Shown here one piece after another: positions 1 through 11,165 of a stretch of DNA of 64,000 nt. How positions within the stretch are numbered: position 1 is the first letter of the stretch; every line of letters starts with the position of its first letter. Made by a program: the position numbers and the translations under genes. Origin of the DNA: Membranipora membranacea (lineage: Eukaryota > Bryozoa > Gymnolaemata > Cheilostomatida > Membraniporidae); the NCBI GenBank assembly GCA_914767715.1, contig OU612065.1, positions 5,704,001 to 5,768,000 on the forward strand, read 5' to 3'. The notes under the pieces were generated by a model. It was given only the letters and a program-made list of their open reading frames with translations. It made no database searches and had not been told where the DNA came from.

Positions 1-688
1 AGGGTCAGTAACCATTTTCATTCAGCAGTTTTTTGTTTTGTCCAACTCAAAACTTTTCACGCATGGCTAAGGAAGTGAACTAATCAAACAAATATATAAA
101 GAAAGAAAAATACACCTTCACTCAATTTGATATCCCGCATACTTAGTCACAAAGATACCTTCACGATTCAGATAATATCAATTCTTTGACTGCCAATGTT
201 GAGCTTTCCACCTTCAGCAGAATGACACACAGTACAGTACATTGAAGAGACAAGTACAATGAATAATGAATGTGATCGCACTTTATAAATTAACCATTTT
301 TAATCAATTTATTCTCCAACGACCTTCATCAATTTGATGCCAGGAGAGTTGCAATGTAATTTGATGATTTTAAATTAATTGTTTGGAAAATTATATCACC
401 TGATCTAAGAGCAAATAGAAACAAAAGTATTTAATTAGATTATAAATGCTCAATGCTCAGGATCCTCTCACAGTTATTGTTCAGCAGATCACATTTATTT
501 AGTATCATCTGAAGCTATCATTGGTAACGGCACTGTGAGAAAGGAGCTGCTGTGAGCGATGTGACCGAATGTTTGACTGATTCACATCGCAAAAGAATTC
601 TTATAAAAAAATCTAGTATAGCAAGTTTTCACCCTGTGACTTCATTTTGTAATAATTTGACGCTTACCTGTTTGCTTCATTCTCAAAG
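1..688. other. Non-coding stretch, no gene seen
   Basis: AT-rich sequence with stops in all frames. On the minus strand a donor-like GTAAGCG is seen near 661-667, downstream of the possible mini-gene at 689-974, so part of it could be that gene's 3' untranslated region. I see nothing else here. Confidence 0.4.
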
Positions 689-974
689 TTATGGTCGGTC
701 AATTTGGCAGTTATGACACAGCTTGTCTACACAGCCTGTCACACCTGCGAGCAGAATTGATGTCAACTAAACAAACTATAGTAAATATAAATGTAAACAT
801 ACCGGAATAATGGTCGACGAGTACGATCTGGCGATTAATTACTGTCTGAGTGGTAAAGTTCACCATGTTTACAAGATTGACCTTTCGCTGTGAGGATTGA
901 ACGACATGTAAGCAACAATCTGTTGCGTGACAAGAGCCGCAGATGTTAATTTTCAATGTGTCTGAGGCGGACAT
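689..974 (-). CDS. Possible two-exon cysteine-rich small protein (75 aa), unrecognised
   Basis: Two exons are proposed: 803-974 and 689-744. The first opens with ATG at 974 (MSASDTLKINIC) and ends in phase 1 at a good donor (GTATGTTTAC). The second starts after GCAG, continues in phase and stops at TAA. The intron would be only 58 bases, with a clear 3' CAG. The product carries a C-x2-C-x4-CC cluster near residues 12-20 and a C-x4-C-x2-C cluster near the end. No signal peptide or membrane segment is obvious, and I do not recognise the family. The model rests on an open frame, matching splice phase and the symmetric cysteines. It could be spurious, or a fragment of a larger gene. Confidence 0.25.
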
Positions 975-1894
975 TCGCCAGGCAATATAATTAACATTGC
1001 CAGCTTTATAAAAATAAAACTGGTGCTAAGAAGGATTTAAATGTAAATTTAACTTCATTATCCCCTAGGTCCCACAAATCCATACAAATTTGCATGCAAA
1101 CATTGAATTTCATTTCACTTTTCCTTTTGGCAAATCTGGAATCGCAATAGCCTATTATGAAATATGAAAGCATCCCTGACGCAATTAGAACCAGAAAATA
1201 ACTTGATACAAATATTATGATTTTAAATCACCTTCTGAACTAAATCAGAAAATAAAAGGGAATGTGAATGGTTTGTTTGTTGTTTTACATGTAGCTGTTT
1301 GGAAAGTGCACAGTGAATAATATGTATGTCTGGGTTTAACAGGATAAAACCTCAAAGGTCACATGTGTTTTGGGCTGTTCTACAGTCTAGCACCCAGCCA
1401 AGGATGTGAATATGGCAAGACAAGAGCAAGGTTATGTTATTATAACTATTGCATTACGTGAAAATCAATTTTCCACTCTCATCTCTTGCTCACTCATAGG
1501 CGCTCTAGAACACCTCAAACGACAGTGCCCAAGTGTTATATACCCAGACTCTGCATATGCATATGAACTATTGGAAGCTAGCATGAGGCCTAATGTGAAG
1601 CTGTTGGGTAATATGCCATGCTAGCAAATTCCACCATCAAACTACATCACTATTTGTCACAGATGCACCCTTATTTGAAAAGTTATATACTGATAGAATA
1701 TCTCGACGAATAGTCATGATGTGTATTTTTACCGCTGATCCATAAATTCATACCGATAATGAATCCATCAAAGCCTCCCATGACAGCCTATGATGTCTAC
1801 CAAAGTTGTATTCACGAAAAATTATCTTGTAAGTATTTGCTACTTCAATATAGATCTGATATCTGTCTCGAGGAGGAAGCTAATCTTATCAGGA

Positions 1895-1949
1895 GTTAGC
1901 AGACTAGGCAATGTCCTTGTTAGTGTTAGCAGACTAGGTAACGTCCTTG
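1895..1949. repeat. Short direct repeat, two copies, 30-bp period
   Basis: A 25-base unit beginning GTTAGCAGACTAGG occurs at 1895-1919 and again at 1925-1949, with two mismatches between copies. It looks like a simple local duplication. Confidence 0.7.
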
Positions 1950-2402
1950 GTCAGGTGACATCACTAACATTGAGGCTCCTGGTATAATTGTCACTGGTTT
2001 GGATAAAGTTTGAATATGCCCTAACTCCGTTGAAATTGAAATAAATTTAAATTTAAACTCAAAATTTCTCCATTTGTTAACACTTTATAAATTACGGCCA
2101 GTGTATTGCGTTACACCACCACTTGAGCTTCTAATGTTACTTTCTTTTTTTTTGTAAGCCAAGCATATCGATTTGTTCTTTGTTGACTTCAGACTATTGT
2201 TTCATAGGCATCAATCACAGCAGCGAGTTACACAACAATAGCCCAATGTTGTAGGAGTATTACCCTTACAAAATTTCCTTCACAATGACAATTTTGCTAC
2301 ACCATACTGATCTACACAATCATTGGATAGCTTTAGAAGGTAAACTCACTGCAAATCATCCCAGAATAATTTTGAAAGGACTCACTTGTGGCTGTCACTG
2401 AG

Positions 2403-5096
2403 GATCTTCAACAAGACATGTTGTGATGCAAAGACGAGAACTAGAAGGACTCAGTCAGTGTCACACAATAAGCATAAACATAAGAGGACAGAATAAGAGA
2501 AACGAGCTGGTATATAACATAGACTGCCTTAAAAGCACACCTAATTTATTGGATGATGACGCTCACCCAACAGCATTCATTTTACAAGAAGGTAAGTTAA
2601 AATTCTAGCTAATCTCAGTGTTTTTTTCTGCAGTCTCCGTATTGTGCTCAATTATCAGATTGAAACATACATACAGGCTGCAATGATAAGCCTACCTAGG
2701 AGGAGTTAGCCATTCTAGCTAGTATAGTGCTTGCACCCATAATATTCAAACCGTGAACTATACCCTTGCCATGGTTCCTGGGATCACAATAAGATTACTG
2801 AGAGTTAATTTTGCGGCGGACTGCTGTTTTTTCTGTCTGCGATGTTGTCTACAGGACAGTTTCTTAGGTTTTATTATTCTTATCATACGAGATCAGAAAA
2901 CCTATTACATATGTGAAGTTACGATCATATTAGGCTTCTCAAGGCAGCCAAGTAGAAAACAGATTGGCAGTGTACAAGTGTTTAAGTTGATTTCTTATTT
3001 GCGTCTCCAACTAGAAAGCTTGGAATGTCATCAAATTAACAGGCTATTGAGACCAGATCAAAAACTTGAAAACCCATACCCTTATGTCTGAACAAACTTT
3101 AGTCAAGTGTGTCTGTAACAGTCATATTTCTGTTCTAGGTTTCAATTGAACTTCCAACGTTTACAAAATTTATGGTCACGCCAATAATTACACAGACTGT
3201 TATAACTGAGCAGGGTGATAGTGAGACTTGTGCCTCCACAAGAGGAGTCTAAATCAATGACATCATACATAAAACACATTGTAATTATACTCCTATTATT
3301 TCCATATTCCAGATAGAATGACTGAGTCGTTTATAATGCGATCTGTCTGCTCAGATGATATTCTTTTCGTAGTGAGTGGCTTGCATTCTTCAAAAGTAGC
3401 ATTATTTGTCATAGCTGGGTACCCAGCACCTACTCTTATTGGTCGGGTAGAAAGGTGTGGTCGGTTTCTAAAGGTGAGTATACTGACAATTTCTGTTTGC
3501 TTTGGCAGAGTGGCCCGAATCATTTTACCATTTTGCTATCATGTTGAGGGAAACTTCTCACTTTAGCCACCCTCCTGCTTTAGCCAATGACATTGCAGAA
3601 GTTGTGTCATACTACACCAAGAGAAGACAACTTTTAACAATTGACATTATGTTCCGTGAAACATGTCTGGGACGAAATTGTTTTTAAGCGAGGATTAGAC
3701 AGGGATGATATTTTGGATCTTGTTGACAGAGCAAATTAAGCATTTAATTTTACTAATTTGAGGTCTATCTTCTGTATGCTTTGTAGATAAGAAATGAAAA
3801 ATATGAACACATTTTTACGATTACTCTCTACAATCCGTTTTGGAAAGGATGTTTCAAACCCCCCAAGCAGACATATGAGGTATATATTACATATCACTTC
3901 ACTGCAAATCAGTTACTATCTAAACTGTACGCTGTACTGTAATATGTATTCTCGCTATCATCACTGACCTTCTCCATTGAATAGTAAAGAAAACCCAGAT
4001 ATGGTTCCTATAATAAAGGCAAAACAATTAACATGCATCATTTATCTCGTGGTCTCAATTGCATTGATTCCGGCAACTGGCTATGAAACGTTCCATTCAT
4101 TAAAGCAAACTGTTCATGATGACAAATTTGCAGATGATGGACAGGGGATCCACAGAGTGTACACATTTTTGGTGCACAAAAGAGTTGATGGCGTTCCCAG
4201 TAAATAACCTCAGCGTGGATAACATTCTTTTTGCTATTACCAGCTGTATGATCATTGTAAGTAAGATGCATTGGATGTTTTAATGTAAACAGATTTTTAT
4301 AAGTGTTTGCTGCATCAAGTAGTTACCTAGAACTTATTAATATTGTCTGTACATACAACACCATACATGCTTCAATCTACAACCAAAACTCTGGGACAGA
4401 AATTGTCAAAGCATATTTTTTACACCTACCTTAAGATGGGTTGGGTTGTACCTTGTTTTTTACTTAATTATAATAAAAGATTTTAACATTTTAGAATATG
4501 GATATTGAACATTCACAAATGGTACCAAATTCCCTCATTCCGATGTGAGTACGTGCAAACTAGATTACGATAGATGTGTGATAAGTACAGAATTAAAAAA
4601 ATTAAACCGCAAGACTATTAAGCTTTCAAAATTATAAATGAAATTCTCCATGTTAGTGGTGTCAGAGACAAAGATGGGGTAAAACAAAATGACAGACAAT
4701 AGAATGTAGGAGATGGAATTCTATCAGTGAAAGAATGTTCTATTGAAATTAACCTTTAACTTTCTTCTATTCAGACTTGGGACAAAAGAGATACATGCCA
4801 TGCAAGTAGATGCAGTACGACAGAGAAAAAACCAGAAAAAGGCTGTTCCTAGTACCATTTCTCATCACACAGGAAAGGACAGGCGACAAACAATGACTAT
4901 TCCATCAGCAACTTCACCAGCTAATTTATCAGGTCACATGATAGACCTGTCAGTGGTCAATGTACTGCATGAGCCACCAATCGATGTCACAGATTTCATG
5001 AAACAATCAATGTTTAGATCATCGAGAAAGTCGCGGCTTAAATCAAAACTGTCAGACAGACCGGAGAAAACTGCGGTTATAAGCGAGTTAGAGTGA
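2403..5096 (+). CDS. Partly resolved multi-exon gene, product not recognised
   Basis: Several plus-strand segments look like real exons because splice phases chain together. They are about 2403-2591 (donor GTAAGT, phase 1), 2855-2912, 3043-3085, 3139-3214 and 3313-3473 (donor GTGAGT). Conceptually joined, they read without a stop; landmarks include NIDCLKSTPNLLDDD, VSIELPTFTKF and SVCSDDILFVVSG. The donors after 2912 (GTGAAG) and 3085 (GTCTGA) are weak. Further open segments lie at about 3503-3690, 3787-3879 (IRNEKYEHIFTITLYNPFW) and 4133-4255. A basic C-terminal exon at 4775-5096 ends in TGA. After 3500 two frames both look protein-like and neither chains cleanly, so the 3' half may be mis-modelled or decayed. 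More exons may lie upstream at 1500-1830. I do not recognise the family; the hydrophobic strands suggest a beta-rich, possibly secreted or membrane protein. Confidence 0.4.
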
Positions 5097-6950
5097 TGAA
5101 ACTATATGCTGCATCTTAGAGCATAGAACAAAACATCACGAGTAGAATGGCCTGCTGAGACTTTAGGATGGGATCTAAATGCATCATCTCCAAACATGGG
5201 GGACACGCTTGCATGAGATTCTGGTTTAACTTTCTTTAAGTTAAGACAAATAAAAAAAGAATCGGACAACAAGTAGTTGATATTCAAATTGGGAACTGAA
5301 ATGCATCCCTGGAGAACAAAACAAACAGTAAAATTAAAATTGATACAAAAAAGTTCTCATCAGTAATGATAATAGTGTGTATTAGTCAGCATCAATAGCT
5401 AGTAATCTTCTGACTATGTCTCGTCTGATCCCCCCCGACTCTTGCCCCCACCCGACGACTTCCCGCTGGCCGGAGAAGACTACATTTAAAGCTTTTGTAG
5501 ATAGCAATAGATAATTATCGAAGATAAAAATACAAGAATCACAAATTTGATGGTGAGACTTGAAGAGTCTATAAGCTGTGAGACTACTGTGTGTAATTAT
5601 AGGTAGATCACTCATCCAGTCATTAATCTGATTGTCCATCCTGTTAACTATAGACGGGAGACACTGAGATAGAGTGAAGTGGCGAGATCCACGTTAGCCA
5701 CCTCCACATCACGTATAAAGAGGCTTCAAACTATAGATCAGCAGGCTCACTCCCAGAACAAAGGCCATTATAGGGCCTAAGGCTTCTGGTGCAAGTCAGG
5801 AATAGTTATATTTCATTCAGTAAACATTAATATAATTCAATAATAGAAAAATATAGTTAGATCTCATTGCCAAGAAGAATCATACCACAGCTTTTGTCAT
5901 TTTTGGGTCATTTATCGCATCCGGTCCATTGTGGATAAACACTTTTGTTGACCCATTATGAGATAGCATGTAAACACCAAAATTGGCACTATTGCACTTA
6001 TATTTCCTGAAGAAACAAAATCTAGAGCTGCAGTTGTATATGTTGGGCAAAAATAAATTAAAAAACTTGTATCAGGGTTCTTATCACGTCCACAAATATC
6101 ATGGTTGTAGATTAGTTTAGGTCCCGATCTTGTATTCTTTACTTCTTTACTTTCTTTACTTCTTTATTTATGTGTCATTCTAGGAAGACCTATATGCTCA
6201 TTACATCTTTGATGAAACAATGCGCTCACCGCTTGAAAAAAAATTTATCACTCAAGATAAATATCACAGAGTAAGGATATACAGAGGGTACACTGGTGCC
6301 TGCGGTTTTTGATTTACTATCTGAAAATCGCTAATCTGGCTACCTGCTAGCTTTACTAATTATATAAAGATCCTTATTCTGTGATAATATATAATCATGT
6401 TGAGGCCAACCAAATCTTAGCTCTACCATCAAGCTGCCCTATGAGGCCAACATGATAATGATTTCTCATGATGGTCATGGAATAGCTGCTTGCTGACTAA
6501 GGTATCATTTGTCCAGCAGTGGTGTTTATTTGCTCTCTCTGCTGTGTTTTGTTATTCATGCTGCTGTATTTAGGTTTGCACAATGTCACCGTTGTGAACA
6601 TGTATGCAGACAACAGCCTCAGCTGCTCCTCAGCGGTTTGATCCGCAGTTGCAACCTCAGATTGCAGATTGGTCTGCATGATGTTACATCACTAACATAT
6701 AAGCCTCAGCTGATTCCCTGAGGATTGATGTGTAGCCCTTCAGAGTTTATGACATTATGCACAGAGATTAGATTATAAAAAACTAAGTGAGGATCCACTG
6801 AGGTTTCAACTGCTGTCAGTGTTAGACTTGGTATTTTGAATATCTTAATTTTCCGCTCTAGAATCCTCACAATTAACTTAAAATTTGATGTGTTACTCAG
6901 TTGATCAATGTTGAAGTTTTTCTCTCATAGCATTTCGTACCTTTTACTCA
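5097..6950. other. Intergenic stretch, no gene seen
   Basis: No convincing coding exon was found on either strand. Near 6396-6455 a GAGGCCAA word is repeated in a short local duplication. Otherwise it is ordinary AT-rich sequence. Confidence 0.5.
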
Positions 6951-6983
6951 GAGCAAGGAGTAAAAGACTGTTACTCCTTGCTC
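6951..6983. repeat. Short inverted repeat, GGAG-core hairpin
   Basis: GAGCAAGGAGTAA at 6951-6963 pairs perfectly with TTACTCCTTGCTC at 6971-6983, giving a 13-bp stem with a 7-base loop. It lies just outside the 8-bp target duplication of the 2.5-kb inverted-repeat element and belongs to a series of similar GGAG palindromes across the window. Confidence 0.75.
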
Positions 6984-6986
6984 AGA

Positions 6987-9550
6987 GCTTACCCCATAGA
7001 CTTAATATACTACCTAGACAGGACAATGCTTATGCTTCACTGATCATAACGTGTCCCACTTAAATAGCACGACATGACGTAATTAGTTTGTGCTGTGAGC
7101 CATAGTTTACTATATACCTTTCAATGAAATAATGTGAAAAATCAAGGGACGCTGGGCATGAGATCAGTCCCTGTCCAGCCCCTTATTATTCAAACTCAAA
7201 GAAAATTGGTGAGTGTATGTAAAGGACCTTTCCGCACGAGATGGTATTAATAATTTGTCCCCAGAACCGGAACTTTTTATGATAAGATTCAATCATTGGC
7301 CAATAAACATTGAAATAAATACAGCCATTTACCCTCAGCACTTCCATCACCACTATAAAAATGTAAGGAATACCTATAACACAATATCACAAATATTTTG
7401 TTGGATGGGCCAGTTCTAATCACCACCACCATCATTGCTTTTTTCTTCAAAATTATTCCTAGTTGTGACGGAACACAACCAGCTCAATATTGATTGCAAA
7501 TTTTATTGTCGCTTCACAAAGAAGAATACATCTGTGCTGTAAATTGAGTATGAAGCTAGAGTATGTGAAAATAACTTAAAATTATTATACTTCAGGACTG
7601 TAGTCAAAATCTAATGGCCTTTACCGTGGCCAAACATAATTTTGCCGATGCCGGTAAGGTTCTTTGAGTTTATCAATGTGATATCGGCGTCAACATTGAA
7701 TGTCAATTGCTTCCTTGACCTATTCACAGAAATAGCAGTGTGAAAAAAAGTAATTATTACAACAGATCACGTCATCATCTGAGATAATGGAACTACATGT
7801 AATGATGAAGCCACAGAGGAAAAAGGATGGAAGCAGTGACTCTAATAATTTCCAAGACTGGAAAACAAATGCTGGCCAAATGATCACCAGCATTTTTGTT
7901 AGACTCAGCCAAGAGTTGCGTGCTCATAGGCATCACAGCTGCTCACAAGCACAAACCTCCGCAGCCTGCAATAAATTTTAGATGGTATGAGCTGAGGTTT
8001 AGTATGAATAAAGGCTAATAGTATGGAACCCCCGTCTGAGCCACAAAATAACGTTGCTGAACCCTTTATTTAGCGAGCCAGAGAAGTTTTTGAATTAATG
8101 AGCAGCAACAATCCCTTTGGCAATGACTAAAAAATCCCTCTGTAAGGAGACATTGTCAATTATACAGTAATCACTGTTGAGTGTGCTGAACTATCTTGAG
8201 AAGTATGGAGATGTCTGCAGGGCTCCACCTAGATCGAAACTGAAATAGTTTCTATGGCAATTATTAACTATTGAATAAAGATAATGAGAATGTAACAATA
8301 AGAATAATAATAATGATCATTACAGGAATTGTACTTTTCAAATATCACTCGAATTGACATTCACTGTTGAAGCTGATATCACATTCATAAACTTAAAAAC
8401 TCAAATAACCTTACCGGCATCGGCAAAAATAAGTTTGGCCACGGTATTTCATTTTCCAGTTTTGGAAATTATTAGAGTCACTGCTTCCATCCTTTTTCCT
8501 CTGGAGTTTCATCATTACATGTAGTTTCATTCTCTCAGATGATGACGTGTTCTGGTTAGGTTTAGCTTATTATAACAATCATTGTATCAACAGGCGATAA
8601 GATTGGACTGGTACATGAAAATGAGCATTTTAAATTCTGTTGTGAGCTGACATGTAGTATGGAAAAGGCTTTCGTGTCCTGGTGGGCAATAGATGGTATT
8701 TAGACGAGCAGAGGATACCTTTGCACAGCTAAAAACAGTTTTAGACATCTCAGTAATAACTTTTTTTTTCACGCTGCTGTTTCTGTGTATAGGTCCGGGA
8801 GGCAATTCTATGTTGACGCCGATATCACATTTATAAACTCAAAGAACCTTACCGGCATCGGCAAAATTAAGTTTGGCCACGGTAAATGCCATTAGATTTT
8901 GACTGCAGAACTAAAGTATAATAATTTTAAGTTATTGTCACATACTCTAGCTTCATCATACGTACTCCGGAACAACAGCTAACTGTAGTTTGCATACTCA
9001 TTTAACCGCACAGATCTATTCTTTCTTGTGAAGCGACAATAAAATTAGCAATCCAATTTGAGCAGACTGGTTGTGTTTAGTCACAACTACGAAGAATTTT
9101 AAAGAAAAAAATGATGATGGAGTGGTGCTGGTGCTTAGATCTGGCTCATCCAACAAAATATTTGTTGTGTTATAGGTATTCTTTACATTTTTATAGTGGT
9201 GATAGAAGTGCTGAGGGTAAATGGCTGTATTTATTTCAATGTTTATTGGCCAATGATTGTACCTTATCATAAAAAGTTCCGGTTCTGAGGACCAATTATT
9301 AATACCATCTCGTGCGGAAAGGTCTTTTACATACACTCACCAATTTTCTTTGTGTTTGAATAATAAGGGGCTGGACAGGGGCTGATATCATACCCAGCGT
9401 CCCTTGATTTTTCACATTATTTCATTGAATGGTATATAGTAAACTATGGCTCACAGCACAAACTAATTACGTCATGTCGTGCTATTTAAGTGGGACAGTA
9501 TTGAATGCTATTGGCCTGTCTAGGTAGTATATTAAGTCTATGGCTTACCC
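6987..9550. mobile_element. Long inverted-repeat transposable element with 8-bp target-site duplication
   Basis: The element runs from 6995 to 9542 and begins CATAGACTTAATATACTACC; the other end is its reverse complement. The direct repeat GCTTACCC flanks it at 6987-6994 and 9543-9550, an 8-bp target duplication. The arms are long: sequence from 6995 to about 7880 matches the reverse complement of about 8455-9542 with scattered mismatches, and the right arm carries about 200 extra bases near 8550-8740. Both arms hold an equivalent open frame (MYVKDLSARDGIN at 7213-7419 plus and 9016-9336 minus). That frame is simply the repeat read on both strands, not evidence of a gene. No transposase was seen, so the element is non-autonomous. 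An 8-bp duplication is typical of hAT elements, but the termini do not show a hAT consensus I can confirm. Confidence 0.85.
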
Positions 9551-9853
9551 AAACAACTATACAGTATATCAGTGAAACTGTACATTTGCATAAAGTATTC
9601 AACCGATTATTAGGTTTTTCTTCTTAGTCTACTGTTGGATAAATAATGTTTGTAATAATAATATTGGCTGTATAAAGGAAGCATGCAATCACCATGTAAC
9701 TAACACGCTAGGCAACCTGCACTGGCACTGACATATTGTGGTCTGTAGTTGTCCTATTTCACAGATTGATTGTAATTAAAAATCATGATAGTTTTATTAC
9801 AATATCATGAGGGAGGTATAGAGCTGTAGAAAAAACATAAACAGAGCAAACAA
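9551..9853. other. Intergenic stretch, no gene seen
   Basis: About 300 bases between the transposable element and the first tandem orphan gene. It probably includes that gene's 3' untranslated region. The last bases before the stop codon resemble those after the second copy, so the duplication extends slightly past the coding end. Confidence 0.4.
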
Positions 9854-10315
9854 CTAGTCATATCGGTAATTCATGCCTCGACCTTTAGTGTTTGAATTAT
9901 TAGTGTTCTGTTTCTGAACCAGACACGCTGTTATCCGCTCCTCACTACACCGCTTGTCTTTGTCATTCTTGCCCTCATCACACTTCATAATGTAATTATG
10001 GCCGGGGTACGTGGAGTTTGTATTCCGAGTATCCTGCACATGCACTGATGAAGCTGTTATTGTCTGTTCAGTACATTGACGCTTCTCATGACTAACACAC
10101 GAATCTACCTGATCGATCGACGGGCTGTTCGATGTGTTGAAACGTTGCTCCAGACACCACCTATCCTTGTTCTTGTCTGCCAGCTCTCCGACAGGTTTTA
10201 TTGGTACTTCCACAGTGAGTGGTCTGTTAGGAGGACAGTTCACGATTGTTATACTGGTTTGTTTGACCATTGTTACCAGATCAGCTTGGTCAGCGGTAGA
10301 GAAGTGCCTCGACAT
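9854..10315 (-). CDS. Orphan small protein, tandem copy A (153 aa)
   Basis: Single coding exon starting at ATG 10315 (MSRHFSTADQADLV) and ending in TAG. An in-frame TAG four codons upstream fixes the start, and this stop is shared with copy B, so homology runs through the start site. The protein is hydrophilic, with no signal peptide or membrane segment. Its best conserved block is LTVEVPIKPVGEL then DKNKDRWCLEQ, at about residues 34-58. The C-terminal half contains two related units, the first around TITASSVHVQDTRNTNS and the second around RITACLVQKQNTNNSN, ending MNYRYD. Copy B has only one such unit. Codon differences between the copies in the conserved block are mostly synonymous, which argues for a translated, selected protein. 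I do not recognise the family and propose no function. A 5' untranslated exon is possible because a TATAG sits just upstream. Confidence 0.6.
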   Translation of the reverse strand: MSRHFSTADQADLVTMVKQTSITIVNCPPNRPLTVEVPIKPVGELADKNKDRWCLEQRFNTSNSPSIDQVDSCVSHEKRQCTEQTITASSVHVQDTRNTNSTYPGHNYIMKCDEGKNDKDKRCSEERITACLVQKQNTNNSNTKGRGMNYRYD

Positions 10316-10829
10316 GATTCTCAACTAGGCCTATATTAACTAACAAAAAAATTACGGACATGTAAATAGCTGACTCAACACACTGCTCGAATTGAAAAAA
10401 CCTACAAAGATACAAAAAAGTTGACAACTCAACTTAAGTTGTGGAAATCGGGTACTAAATTTTGCAGCTGCAAACACTTTGTTGTCAACTATAGGCTCAG
10501 ATTTTATACTCAGAGCTTACAAACTACCAAAACTAATGTTAATGCTAGCATATTTACCTGAATCCTGCACAAAACTGTAAACTTCTATTTAGCTTTCAAA
10601 GAGCTAATTGCTTTTTTCTCTCAAATGAACGTAGCCCATACAATTTAGGCTTTTATAAGCACTACAAGTTAGTGAGGCATTGCCAAGCATCACTGATGAT
10701 TGGCGCTTTGCACGCAAACAACTCTTCAGGCTCATTATAAAACAAAACTAATCGAGGTGCTGTTATTTGTTGTTACTCACGACAGCTTTGGGATTAAATT
10801 GCAGATAAACATAAACAGTATGTAAATAA

Positions 10830-11165
10830 CTAATCATATCGGAAGTTCATTTTGCTGAGTTTAGAGTTTGTATTCCTAGTATCGTGGTCTTGTACTGATG
10901 ACGCTGTTATGGACTTTTCCTTAATTTTTCGCTGCTCATAACCATCACATGAATCTATCTGATCGATCGACGGGCTGTCCAAACTGTTGGAGTGTTGCTC
11001 CAGACACCACCTATCCTTGTTCTTGTCTGACAGTTCTCCAACAGGTTTTATCGGTACTTCCACAGTTAGTACTCTTTTAGGCGGACAGTTCACAGTTGTT
11101 AAACTAGTGCGTTTGACCACCACAACCAGATCCAGTTGTCCCGTGGTGGAGTATCGCCTCGACAT
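10830..11165 (-). CDS. Orphan small protein, tandem copy B (111 aa)
   Basis: Single coding exon from ATG 11165 (MSRRYSTTGQLDLV) to TAG. It is the paralogue of the gene 500 bases downstream on the same strand. Both share the N-terminal MSR start, a VNCPP motif, the block LTVEVPIKPVGEL plus DKNKDRWCLEQ, the motif SPSIDQ(V/I)DSC, one ITASSV...DTRNTNS unit and the ending MN(Y/F)RYD. An in-frame TAG four codons before the ATG supports the start. Upstream of that, GATTTTACAG makes a plausible acceptor, so a 5' untranslated intron is likely. The protein is polar with no recognised domain. Relative to copy A it lacks one C-terminal repeat unit, by loss here or gain there. Confidence 0.6.
   Translation of the reverse strand: MSRRYSTTGQLDLVVVVKRTSLTTVNCPPKRVLTVEVPIKPVGELSDKNKDRWCLEQHSNSLDSPSIDQIDSCDGYEQRKIKEKSITASSVQDHDTRNTNSKLSKMNFRYD

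Noticed and set aside
7213-9336. Two similar open frames beginning MYVKDLSARDGIN, on opposite strands
   Set aside because: They are the same inverted-repeat arm read from both ends. Mirror-image copies of repeat DNA do not show a gene, and there is no transposase similarity.
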